From NCBI GenBank assembly GCA_964579325.1, contig CAZOHN010000001.1, forward strand, positions 1 through 64,000: a stretch of DNA of 64,000 nucleotides, read 5' to 3'. The position numbers and the translations under genes were made by a program. The first letter of the stretch is position 1; every line of letters starts with the position of its first letter. This document shows positions 53,360 through 62,026 of the stretch, one piece after another. The notes under the pieces were generated by a model, which worked only from the letters and a program-made list of their open reading frames with translations, was not told where the DNA came from and made no database searches. The stretch comes from CAZOHN01 sp964579325. GTDB lineage: Bacteria; Pseudomonadota; Alphaproteobacteria; Rhodobacterales; Rhodobacteraceae.

Positions 53360-53794
53360 ATGTCGAGCGATCCCGCTTTCCTCGGCCGCGGCTGGCACTT
53401 CCCCCCCCGTTTCGACCCGCATGACGGTCGCGCGCTTCTGGTCGAGGCCGAGGACGACATCGAGGAGAGCCTGCGCATCCTGATGTCGACCCGGCCCGGC
53501 GAACGCGTGATGCACCCGACCTATGGCTGCCGGTTGCATGACTACCTGTTCGAGCCGATGAACGGCACCACGCGCGCCGCCATCGAAGCTGCGATCGCCC
53601 GCGCCGTGTTGTTCTTCGAGCCCCGCGTGCGGCTCGCCTCGGTGTCAGTCAGCGCGAGCAACTGGCCTGGGGGAAAGCTGACGGTGCAGCTCGACTATGC
53701 CATCGTCGAGACGAACTCACGGCATAACGTCGTGTTTCCGTTCTATATCGAGGAAGGTACTCTGGTGCGAGCCGATCAGCTTCCTGCGGCATGA
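53360..53794 (+). CDS. gp25-like baseplate wedge protein (Afp9-like)
   Basis: A 144-residue GPW/gp25 protein: EAEDDIEESLRILMSTRPGE, RVMHPTYGCRLHDYLFEPM and a C-terminal RHNVVFPFYIEEG. It initiates sheath assembly at the baseplate. Starts 3 bases after the PAAR gene. ATGA (53791-53794) overlaps the following small frame. Confidence 0.93.
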   Translation: MSSDPAFLGRGWHFPPRFDPHDGRALLVEAEDDIEESLRILMSTRPGERVMHPTYGCRLHDYLFEPMNGTTRAAIEAAIARAVLFFEPRVRLASVSVSASNWPGGKLTVQLDYAIVETNSRHNVVFPFYIEEGTLVRADQLPAA

Positions 53795-53991
53795 GCGGGC
53801 GTGTGACCGCGGTGTCGAAGGGTACTTGCCATGCCTTGCCAGCCGCCCCCCGTCTGCCCGATGGCGCCGGGGATCTGCAATCTCCCGGCCGGGTGTTGCG
53901 CTGGCAAGATCCTGCACTTGTCCCAGACAGGTCCTCCGAGATGCCCTGCCCTTTCGGTCGGCGCCTTCAGCGGAGGAAGAAGTGTTGGTGA
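53791..53991 (+). CDS. Possible small ORF between gp25 and the lipoprotein
   Basis: A 66-residue basic frame whose start overlaps the gp25 stop (ATGA) and whose stop overlaps the lipoprotein GTG (GTGA), the coupling pattern of real genes here. It has no recognisable domain. A competing frame from ATG 53831 encodes a cysteine-rich start (MPCQPPPVCPMAPGICNLPA) with more GC-rich third positions. Which is translated, if either, is unclear. Confidence 0.3.
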   Translation: MSGRVTAVSKGTCHALPAAPRLPDGAGDLQSPGRVLRWQDPALVPDRSSEMPCPFGRRLQRRKKCW

Positions 53992-55073
53992 CAGGGCTTG
54001 CCAACCATGCGCTTCGCACGGCCGTGCTCCTGGCGGTGCTCGCGCTGCCCGGATGCAAGTCGGTCCTGCAGGGCGCCGCGGAAGGGCTCGCGGAGTCGAA
54101 GCTTGTCGACTTTCTGGGACTGGGACCATCGCTTCCTTGCGAAATCAGCCCGCGCGAGGGGCGGAGGATGACTGGTGCATTTCTGCGCACGCCGGTTGCT
54201 GCGCCGGGAGCCGAGGCGCTCTATGTCACCGGCCGTCCTTCCCGCGTTCCGCTTCCGCGCAACATCTCTGTGGACGAGACCGGCATAAGGAGAATCTCGC
54301 CTGAGGACGACGGTCGGCTTGAGGGCAGCCGGCGGTCGGAACTGGTGCCGATCCCGGGATTCGGCAGTGCCGAGAGTCTGCCAGCCGCCTACGACGTCCG
54401 CTATCGCGCCGAGAAAGTCGATTTTGCGGGTGCCCTCGTTCTGGGACTCAGCCCCACCGCAGTCGAGGTGCCGGGGCAGGGAAGGCTGACTGCGGAGGGA
54501 CCGATCCGGGTCTTGTGGTCCGTCGTCGACCCGGATGGGGCGACACGCGTGGCCGAGGCGCGCGGGCGGTTCCGGGCCGCTGTCGGCTTCGGCTCGGGCC
54601 GCACCGAATTCTCGGCCTGGGGGCTCCAAAGCATCTCGGGTCCGGCGTTGCCCTTTGCCTCGATGCGCTGGACACGCCTCGGCCTCTGCGGACCTCGGGT
54701 GGTCAGTAGCGGGCAAGGTCTCCTTACCCTCTTTGACGGGGCTGGGAAGCGGGTACCGCTGTTCGGGTCCGATGCAGCGCCGGGCAGCTCGATCTTCGAG
54801 TCCTCTCTCTTCGCGCGCGAGCTGCGCCCCGGCCCTCCAACCGGCTTGGGTGGCATCCTCGCTGTCACTGGGGACACCGGCACCCTGACCGCCGTATTCG
54901 TGTCTGGAGCAGCCACGGCGGATGCCGAGGCAACGGCATTGTCCACTGCTGCCGGCATGCCCGCGGAGGATGCTCCGGGACTGCCAGACCTGTCAGGCAT
55001 CATCGAGCTCCCCGAACTTCCGGACATTCCCGAGATGGAGCTGGCGGAACCTCCAAGCGTTGAACTCAGATGA
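53988..55073 (+). CDS. Lipoprotein encoded within the eCIS cluster
   Basis: A 361-residue protein with an N-terminal signal (LRTAVLLAVLALPGC) ending in a lipobox-like L-P-G-C, so it is probably lipid-anchored. The body is rich in beta strands and glycine (e.g. ILAVTGDTGTLTAVFVSG) and ends in an acidic, proline-rich repeat-like tail (ELPELPDIPEMELAEPP). GTG 53988 follows GGAGGAAGA by 7 bases. No family was recognised; it may anchor the particle at the envelope, or be a cell-envelope partner. Flanked by baseplate genes. Confidence 0.7.
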   Translation: MTGLANHALRTAVLLAVLALPGCKSVLQGAAEGLAESKLVDFLGLGPSLPCEISPREGRRMTGAFLRTPVAAPGAEALYVTGRPSRVPLPRNISVDETGIRRISPEDDGRLEGSRRSELVPIPGFGSAESLPAAYDVRYRAEKVDFAGALVLGLSPTAVEVPGQGRLTAEGPIRVLWSVVDPDGATRVAEARGRFRAAVGFGSGRTEFSAWGLQSISGPALPFASMRWTRLGLCGPRVVSSGQGLLTLFDGAGKRVPLFGSDAAPGSSIFESSLFARELRPGPPTGLGGILAVTGDTGTLTAVFVSGAATADAEATALSTAAGMPAEDAPGLPDLSGIIELPELPDIPEMELAEPPSVELR

Positions 55074-55158
55074 CGGCTAAGCAACTTATACGATAGCTTT
55101 TCCTTGCGGCAGGACGATCCATGCGCAAGGATCAATCGGGGGAACGCAAGGGTTTGCA

Positions 55159-58100
55159 GTGTTCCCGGTACCAGGTTCCGATCCGCCCGCGGGCGCGACG
55201 GTGGTTGTCAGAGCATCCCCGCCAGTCGGCGGTCTCGGGGCAAGGGACAAGGTGGTACGAAGCTGGTCTGAGATGCGCACCTCGATGGGGTCGTCCGGTT
55301 CCGCACGGATCCCGCTCGCGCTGGCTGGCGACGGGCCGATGCTCTGTCCGGCAGCCCTCGCCCCAGCATTGGCGCGTCTGGTCGAAACTGCGCCGCCACC
55401 ATGGAGCCGTCTGTTCCACGGCGAGGCCGCCGCGATCTGTGCGCAGGTGCTGGCCTTCGACATCGAGGCCGAAGAGCACGCCTTCGACGTCGCGCTTGAC
55501 GAAGACGAGGCGCACGCAGTTGCTCTCCTCGGCGCGTTGACGCGCCAGCTGGGCGACTGGCTCGCGAGGCTCAGGGCGGCGCGGCCAACCGCTTTTGTCG
55601 AGACACTCGACCGGCTCGAGACGCGGCTTGGACTGGACCGAAGGGCGACGATCGTCGCAGAGGGTGAGACCCTGACGCAGATGGAAGCCGAGGTCGCCCC
55701 AACCCCGGGCGCGACAGCCGAGATCCGCGCCCCACTGGCTGCCCGTGCCCGCCGCACAGGGCTCCGAACCGAACACCGCCGGATCGTCAACGCCTTGGGT
55801 TCGCTCCGGGCAATTGCCGCAGGCGTTCTGGAGGCGCGACTTTCCGAGCGCAGCATTGACCCGACCCTTGGTCTGATCCTTGCCGAGCTGCAGGCCCTTG
55901 TTGCGGTCGAAGCGCGGATCAACCTGTTCGCAAGGCGGCATCTTGCCTTCTACTACAGAGACATGCTGGGCCAGGCACCCGCGCCGGCCGCGATCGAGCG
56001 GGCGCTCGTCCATCTTCCACCGGGTGCAAGGATGCTGCGTCTGCCCGTGGCGACCGGACTTGTTGTCCGCGCCGCCGACGGCCGGGTACGCCGTTTCGCG
56101 ACCGAGACAGAAGCGGTGGTCTCGCCCGCCCGCATCGCCGCGACCGCCGTCATCACCTATGAGACCGACCCCCAGGTGTCGCTCTATGCGACCCTTGGTG
56201 CGATTACCGGTGTTCGTGCGGCGTTCGAACCCGCCGCGCAGCAGCCTCTCGATCGGGGCCTGCTCACTGCACCGCACCTGCCGCAGCCCGAAATCGGCTT
56301 CGACTTGTCCAGCGCGATGTTCGATCTGCCGGAAGGCGACCGCTCTATCGAGGTCGGGATCGAGATGCAACGCGCCTCGACACTTCCTTCGCATGTCGAG
56401 ACCGGGGCATACACGATCGGGGTGCCGCCTGCCGGGGATGGGCCCGATCCGAATGTCCTTCTGGAGCTTCGCGCCGACCCTGACCTAATCGCCGTCTGCG
56501 GCTTCGAAAGCCTGGACGAAGGAGCCGCGGTTCTTGCCGCTCGGATCACCGACGAGGCGCGCCTCCGGCGCGTTGCGCCGTCGATGAGTCTGATCCTGGA
56601 AGTAATTGCCGGGCTGATGCTCGACCCGGCAGGACTGAGGGTCCTCTTGGGCCGCATCGTGACGCTGGCGGTCGTCGAAGGCGCCCCTTGGCCTGATGGC
56701 GACTACTGGACGATGCTGTCGGATCGCATTGACGCCGCGCGCCCGGTCCTGACTGGAGAGCGCACTGCAGGCCAGGCGAGTGTCGTGCTCGAGTCGCTCT
56801 CCCGCAAGGACGGGCGTTTCGTATTCACCCCGGCCGACGTTTTCCAGAAGTACTTCGCCGATGCCTTCAGCGTCACCATTTCCGGCAAGGGAGGTCCGGT
56901 CCTGCCGTCGACACTCCGCCTCCTGCCGGGTGCCGGACCGGAAGGAGGGGCCGGATTCCGGGTGCGCCTCGCCTTCCCGGCGGACCGATCCGCGATCACG
57001 GTGCCGCCACCGCCCGCCGGCACGGTGCCGGACCCGTTGGGAGCACCGGTCCTCAGCCTGCGTTACGCACCCGACGCCCGTATCTGCCCGGTGTCGTTCT
57101 TCGAGCGATATGGCATCGCCCGGCTGCGGCTGCGTGTCAGCACCAAAGGTCTGACGCGGCTCGCTGCCTTCAATGACGATGGCGCTGTTGCGCCGGATCA
57201 GACATTCATGCCCTTCGGCGCCCGTGCGATTGACGGCGCAACCTTCATCGTCGCCGCACCCGAAATGGCGCGCAAGCCGGTGACGGCGATCCGCCTGGGG
57301 CTTGACTGGGCCGATCTTCCGGCCACAGCCGGCGGATTCTCGACGCGCTATGCCCTCTATCCAAAGGACATGGACCGCCCCGACCCCAAGGTCGCCATCG
57401 ATTATCTCTCGCGCGATGGCTGGCGGATGGTGTCGCCCAAGCCGGTGCCGATGGTAGAGGCCGATCCGGCCACCGGCCGGCTGTCGCCCGCGTGGGAGCT
57501 CGACAGCCCAATTCCCGGCAAGACCTTGCCTGTCAGTGGAAAGACGCCTCCAGCCGTCCCGCGTGCGCGCGGCGAACTGCAGGCGGGAGCGGTGCGGCTG
57601 ACGCTGTCCGGCAGTGGAGAAGGGTTTGGTCAGGCCCGCTATCCGTTTGCGATGGTCGATGCGATGAGGCCGCGGCTGGTTCCGCGCATGGCATCGGTGG
57701 TGCCGCCGCGGATCGCGCCTCGGCCGGTTCCCGAGCCGCCCTGGTTGCCGCGTGCGTCGGGTCTTCGTCTTGGCTACGTGGCCGAGGAGGTTATGGACCT
57801 GGCTGCGCCCGAGACCGCCCGCCCCGGAGATCGCCTGGTTCAGGTCGGCCCCTTCGGACGGGTGGAGATGTTTCCGGCCCGCGCCGGCCGCGAGGCGACC
57901 CTGTTCCCGCCTCGCCTGGGCCTTGCTACGCTGATGGTTCAGGTCGCGGGTCCGGGCGCTCTAAACCAGCTTGGCCTTCTGTTCGACGTTGCCGACGCTG
58001 GGCACCTGCGTCGGGCCCCGCAGTCGGTGCCGCTCAACTGGCATTACCTCGGTCCCTCGGGCTGGACCGCTCTGCCGCCCGACGCCATCGCCTCGGACAC

Positions 58101-59208
58101 GACCGACGGTCTTCGGCGGTCGGGAGTGGTCACTCTCGACCTGCCCGATGATGCGGTATCTGACAGCACCGAGATGCCTGCGGGCGGCTACTGGGTGGCG
58201 GTGTCCGTTGCGAGTCGCCGCTACACCGACTTGCCACGCGTCACCACGATCCGAACGAACGGAGTCTGGGCCGCCGCCACCGATGGCGCGCATCCGGACG
58301 AGGGCGAGGCCTCGCGCACCTGGTCGCTGGAACAGCCGATAGCCGGGCTGCCGCCGCCGCTCGAGGTCGGCCGGCGCGCCGCGCCGCGTGCAGCCGAGCA
58401 CCAGACCGCTTTCCGTGCAAGGGTATCGGAACGGCTCCGCCATCGTGGCCGTGCGGTTACTCCTTGGGACATAGAGCGCCTCGTCCTGCAGGAATTTCCC
58501 GAAGTCTGGATGGTCAAGTGCCTGCCGCATCTGACACGCGAGAACCCCCGGCCCCGACCCGGACAGGCGACAGTCGTCGTAGTCCGGCATCCGCCGAAGG
58601 GATTTAGCCTCGAACTGTCCGAGCCCGGACGCCTCGAGGCGCCGACTCCGGAGGCACGCTTGTTCGATGGCGGCACACTGGATCGAATTCACAAGTTCCT
58701 CCAGGATCGTGCCCCGGACTTTGCCCAGCTGGATGTCGTCAACCCGGCCTTCGACCGGTTGCGCGTACGCCTGTCGCTTCGTTTCCAGCGGTTCCGTGAC
58801 GACGGCGCGCTGAGCGTCCGTGTCCGGGCCGAGATCGACCGGTTGCTCACCGTGTGGACCGCTCCGCCCGCCATAGGGCGCTTCGGATGGACCCTCGACG
58901 TGGAAAGCCTCCGCGCCCGTATTGCCGCCCTCGACGAAATCGAGGCCCTGACCGAGTTCTCGGTCCTGCATCTGATGGCCGACGATGAAGGCCACTACGT
59001 GCTGGCCGACACCGCTCAGGCCGACAGGCGCGGGCCGCACGGCCCGGTCATCCGACCTTCGCGGCCTTGGGCGCTACCGATTTCTGCTGGCGACCATGCC
59101 TTCACCGAACTGGTGCGAAGCGCGACGATCCCGCCAAGCCAGAGCGGCATCGGGCGCCTGAAGGTCGGCGACATGCTGATCGTGGGTCAGGAGGCCCGGC
59201 CACAATGA
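55159..59208 (+). CDS. Giant baseplate protein (Afp11/baseplate J-like)
   Basis: A 1349-residue baseplate wedge protein. The C-terminal region has the family block LRHRGRAVTPWDIERLVLQE followed by FPEVWMVKCLPH, and ends with a FSVLHLMADDEGHYVLAD segment. The long N-terminal and central part (about 1-1050) is poorly conserved, with LAFYYRDMLGQ near residue 260. Start GTG 55159 is weak: AAGGG lies 6 bases upstream, but a start further on, such as the ATG at about codon 39, is possible. It bears the tail-fibre attachment in related eCIS. Confidence 0.85.
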   Translation: MFPVPGSDPPAGATVVVRASPPVGGLGARDKVVRSWSEMRTSMGSSGSARIPLALAGDGPMLCPAALAPALARLVETAPPPWSRLFHGEAAAICAQVLAFDIEAEEHAFDVALDEDEAHAVALLGALTRQLGDWLARLRAARPTAFVETLDRLETRLGLDRRATIVAEGETLTQMEAEVAPTPGATAEIRAPLAARARRTGLRTEHRRIVNALGSLRAIAAGVLEARLSERSIDPTLGLILAELQALVAVEARINLFARRHLAFYYRDMLGQAPAPAAIERALVHLPPGARMLRLPVATGLVVRAADGRVRRFATETEAVVSPARIAATAVITYETDPQVSLYATLGAITGVRAAFEPAAQQPLDRGLLTAPHLPQPEIGFDLSSAMFDLPEGDRSIEVGIEMQRASTLPSHVETGAYTIGVPPAGDGPDPNVLLELRADPDLIAVCGFESLDEGAAVLAARITDEARLRRVAPSMSLILEVIAGLMLDPAGLRVLLGRIVTLAVVEGAPWPDGDYWTMLSDRIDAARPVLTGERTAGQASVVLESLSRKDGRFVFTPADVFQKYFADAFSVTISGKGGPVLPSTLRLLPGAGPEGGAGFRVRLAFPADRSAITVPPPPAGTVPDPLGAPVLSLRYAPDARICPVSFFERYGIARLRLRVSTKGLTRLAAFNDDGAVAPDQTFMPFGARAIDGATFIVAAPEMARKPVTAIRLGLDWADLPATAGGFSTRYALYPKDMDRPDPKVAIDYLSRDGWRMVSPKPVPMVEADPATGRLSPAWELDSPIPGKTLPVSGKTPPAVPRARGELQAGAVRLTLSGSGEGFGQARYPFAMVDAMRPRLVPRMASVVPPRIAPRPVPEPPWLPRASGLRLGYVAEEVMDLAAPETARPGDRLVQVGPFGRVEMFPARAGREATLFPPRLGLATLMVQVAGPGALNQLGLLFDVADAGHLRRAPQSVPLNWHYLGPSGWTALPPDAIASDTTDGLRRSGVVTLDLPDDAVSDSTEMPAGGYWVAVSVASRRYTDLPRVTTIRTNGVWAAATDGAHPDEGEASRTWSLEQPIAGLPPPLEVGRRAAPRAAEHQTAFRARVSERLRHRGRAVTPWDIERLVLQEFPEVWMVKCLPHLTRENPRPRPGQATVVVVRHPPKGFSLELSEPGRLEAPTPEARLFDGGTLDRIHKFLQDRAPDFAQLDVVNPAFDRLRVRLSLRFQRFRDDGALSVRVRAEIDRLLTVWTAPPAIGRFGWTLDVESLRARIAALDEIEALTEFSVLHLMADDEGHYVLADTAQADRRGPHGPVIRPSRPWALPISAGDHAFTELVRSATIPPSQSGIGRLKVGDMLIVGQEARPQ

Positions 59209-60044
59209 CCAAGCAGGACCGGACCACGCTGAGGTCCTACTTTCGCGACGGGGCTCTGCCCACGGCAGAACACTTCCGCGACCTGATCGACAGCGGAGTG
59301 AACCAGGTCGAGGACGGTTTTTCCAAGACCCCAACCGAAGGGATGATGCTGACATCGGTGGGCTCATCGCTCAGGCTTATGAGCCTCTATCAGGGTCTTG
59401 GCACGACCGAACCGTCATGGGTCATGGAACACGGGACGGTGGCGGGCGGGCTGCACCTGCGGCAGGGGCCGGGCCTCGAGGAGTCGGCGCAGGATGGCGG
59501 ACCGCCCCCCGCGAAGTCGGGTCTTAGCATCAGCCGCGACGGGCGGGTCGGTATCCATCGCGACGCACCAGACTGGCGGCTCGACGTGGATGGGGTGGCG
59601 CGGATGGCTGGCCGCATCGGCGTGACCTCCGCCAACACGCCGAACGTGCCCGCCGATGCCGGTTGGCACGACATCACCCCCTCGATAACCGGCTGTCAGG
59701 TTCTCGAGGTGGTCGCGGGAGTTGGCGGAGAGCGCAACGAAGGACGATACTCGCTGCTCCACGCCGTCGCGATGAATGCCTACCATCCGCGCAATCCGCT
59801 CCTGAACTGGATATTCCGCCGCCGCCCGATCAAGGCGCAGACCGCGGTGTACGGCTCGTATGCCGACCGGCTTAGGCTGCGCTGGGTCGCGTCGCGCGAA
59901 CGGCACCATTTCCGGCTCCAGCTCCGGTCGAATGCGCATTTCGGCGACGGGAAGGTGATCCGCTACTATCTCACACGGCTGTGGTTCGACAGCACCATGT
60001 CCGGCTCGCGCGGCGGACCGGACCGCGACGGCGACGTGACCTGA
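59205..60044 (+). CDS. Fibre-like protein
   Basis: A 279-residue protein with an N-terminal helix (FRDGALPTAEHFRDLIDSGV) and the fibre-type sequence ISRDGRVGIHRDAPDWRLDV (cf. GIGTxxPxxxLDV of phage tail fibres and S74-associated proteins), followed by a beta-rich C-terminus. It lies between the Afp11- and Afp12-like genes with ATGA overlap. May be a short spike, or a base domain to which fibres bind; receptor-binding role is inferred. Confidence 0.6.
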   Translation: MTKQDRTTLRSYFRDGALPTAEHFRDLIDSGVNQVEDGFSKTPTEGMMLTSVGSSLRLMSLYQGLGTTEPSWVMEHGTVAGGLHLRQGPGLEESAQDGGPPPAKSGLSISRDGRVGIHRDAPDWRLDVDGVARMAGRIGVTSANTPNVPADAGWHDITPSITGCQVLEVVAGVGGERNEGRYSLLHAVAMNAYHPRNPLLNWIFRRRPIKAQTAVYGSYADRLRLRWVASRERHHFRLQLRSNAHFGDGKVIRYYLTRLWFDSTMSGSRGGPDRDGDVT

Positions 60045-60058
60045 GAGGTGCCGGCGCA

Positions 60059-62026
60059 ATGGAACAGGAACTTCCCCCGCCCCTGACATTCGACATGCTG
60101 CGCCGCATCGCGATCAGAGCGGCGCAAGACGCGTCGGGCAACAGCTGGACAGACTTCAATACTCACGATCCGGGTGTGACCCTTCTGGAACAGACCCTCT
60201 ATGCGGCTACCGAGGTTGCCTACCGTGCCGATCACCCGGTGCGCGACCTGCTGACCCGGGCTGACGATACCTTCGATACGCGGCGTCTGGGGCTGTTCCC
60301 GCCTTCAGAGGTACTTCCAGGGCGGCCGGTGACCTTGCGCGATCTCGGCCGCTACCTGTCTGAACTTCCCGAGGTCGATCGTGTCTTTGTGCGGCCGGCA
60401 CCCGAAAAGGGACTGGTCGACTTCCTGGTGATCCCTTCGGGCAAGGCAACCCCTGAAGCCGCGACCGGCGCCGTGCGCACCGCGCATGGTCTGGTGCGCC
60501 TGATCGGATCGGATACCGGCCGAGTTCTGGTTGCCCGGGCCCATCCGGTCCGCGTCGAGGCAAACGTTGCCATCGACGCCCTCGCCCGCCCGGAACGGGT
60601 TGCCGCCGAGCTCCTGCACCGGGTCGGGCTTGTGCTCCATGGTCACTCGATTGCACCTGAACGCGGCGATGCCGAGGGCGAATACCGGAAAGGGGCGTCG
60701 CGGCGCGCCGTATTCGATGACCCGGCAAAGATCTGGTCTGAGGTGGGTGCCGATGCTCTCGGTGCGGTCGAAGCGCAGGCGGCGCTGGCGTTGATCGGCA
60801 GAGTGCCAGGCATCGTGAGCATCGAATCGTTCCGTCTTGTCGACCTCGCGACAGGGTTGCAGCCTCCGCCCGATCTGGCTCGCTTCGGCACCTACCTCGA
60901 TCCCGTCTTGCCCCGGACCGGGGAGAAGGAAGGACTGGTCCTGTCCCGCGAGGGCGAGCCCGTGCCGGTCGATCCCGAGCTGGTGGCCGAAGAGGTGCAG
61001 CGCTTGATCGCGCTCCGTATCGCCGAAGCCGGCAACCGGCTCGACACAGCGGACTGGTTCGTGGAGTTTCCAGGACGGCCGCGCCGATTTGAGCGCGCAC
61101 CGCTCGATACCCACCTGCCAGCGATCTACCGGACCGGCCACGCCGACCCAGGAACGGCTTCGCGCTTGCGCCCGGGCGAGCCCGGGCCGGCCCAGGAATG
61201 GGCCGTTCTGAAGTCGTTCCGTGACATGACCGAACGCCACTTGGATGCCGTCGCAGCGCCGCTCGCGGCACTGCCGAAGGACTTCACCGCCGTGACAGAC
61301 CTGCCGGATGCGCGCGACGGAGCGGCGCTTCGGGCGCGGCGCGAGGTGCTCGACTACCTGATCGCGCTTCAGGGCGAAGAGATGCCCGGCCCGCTGCCAG
61401 CTTCGCTTCATGCCAGACGCACCGCAGGCGAGGCGGCACTTTGGGAGGTGACGTGGCGTGAACGCTACCTCGCGCGCCTGCCGGAGTTCAACTACTGGAG
61501 CGGCACTGCGCACCCGGTCTTCGGCTTTGCCGCCCGACTGGCCCATCTCGCCGACCTTGCCGTTTCGGAATCGGACGGCACGTCGGCCGCTGTCTTGGCC
61601 ATCACACACCCCCGCACGGGCATCGGAGGGGGAGGGCCGACCGCGACCGACGACGGAGCGTTGCACGACCTGACGCACGAGATCGTGACGCTGGTCGAGG
61701 ATATCCGCCTTCGTCGGGCAATTGGCGGGGGAGGGGCGTTTGTGCCGGGGCTCGTCCACGCCTTCTTTCCCGGGTTCACCCTGCGAACCTCTGATCCCGG
61801 TTATCGCCGCTATGTTGAGGCGCTTATCGAGACCTATGCCCCGGCACACGTCCTCGTCCATGCCCACTGGCTCGTGCCAAGCGAGACCGCAGAGCTTCGC
61901 ACCGCACTGATGCGTGCAGTACCTGCTTCGGATCAGACTGAAACAGTAACTGAATCTGCCGTGGCATCCGATGGCGGCGCGTCGCTTCGCAACCTGATCG
62001 TCCGGCTCGAAGGTGCAGGACAATGA
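60059..62026 (+). CDS. Baseplate protein (Afp12-like)
   Basis: A 655-residue baseplate protein. The N-terminal signature SWTDFNTHDPGVTLLEQTLY is diagnostic for the Afp12/Pvc12 group. The later part has RYLARLPEFNYWSGTAHPVF and a C-terminal VLVHAHWL segment. Forms heterodimeric wedges with the Afp11-like protein. GAGAGGTG lies upstream of the ATG. Its stop overlaps the tape-measure start (ATGA). Confidence 0.9.
   Translation: MEQELPPPLTFDMLRRIAIRAAQDASGNSWTDFNTHDPGVTLLEQTLYAATEVAYRADHPVRDLLTRADDTFDTRRLGLFPPSEVLPGRPVTLRDLGRYLSELPEVDRVFVRPAPEKGLVDFLVIPSGKATPEAATGAVRTAHGLVRLIGSDTGRVLVARAHPVRVEANVAIDALARPERVAAELLHRVGLVLHGHSIAPERGDAEGEYRKGASRRAVFDDPAKIWSEVGADALGAVEAQAALALIGRVPGIVSIESFRLVDLATGLQPPPDLARFGTYLDPVLPRTGEKEGLVLSREGEPVPVDPELVAEEVQRLIALRIAEAGNRLDTADWFVEFPGRPRRFERAPLDTHLPAIYRTGHADPGTASRLRPGEPGPAQEWAVLKSFRDMTERHLDAVAAPLAALPKDFTAVTDLPDARDGAALRARREVLDYLIALQGEEMPGPLPASLHARRTAGEAALWEVTWRERYLARLPEFNYWSGTAHPVFGFAARLAHLADLAVSESDGTSAAVLAITHPRTGIGGGGPTATDDGALHDLTHEIVTLVEDIRLRRAIGGGGAFVPGLVHAFFPGFTLRTSDPGYRRYVEALIETYAPAHVLVHAHWLVPSETAELRTALMRAVPASDQTETVTESAVASDGGASLRNLIVRLEGAGQ

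Noticed and set aside
53697..53987. Upstream extension of the lipoprotein frame
   Set aside because: It lies in gp25 and the spacer with an Arg/Ser-rich product, and would bury the signal peptide.
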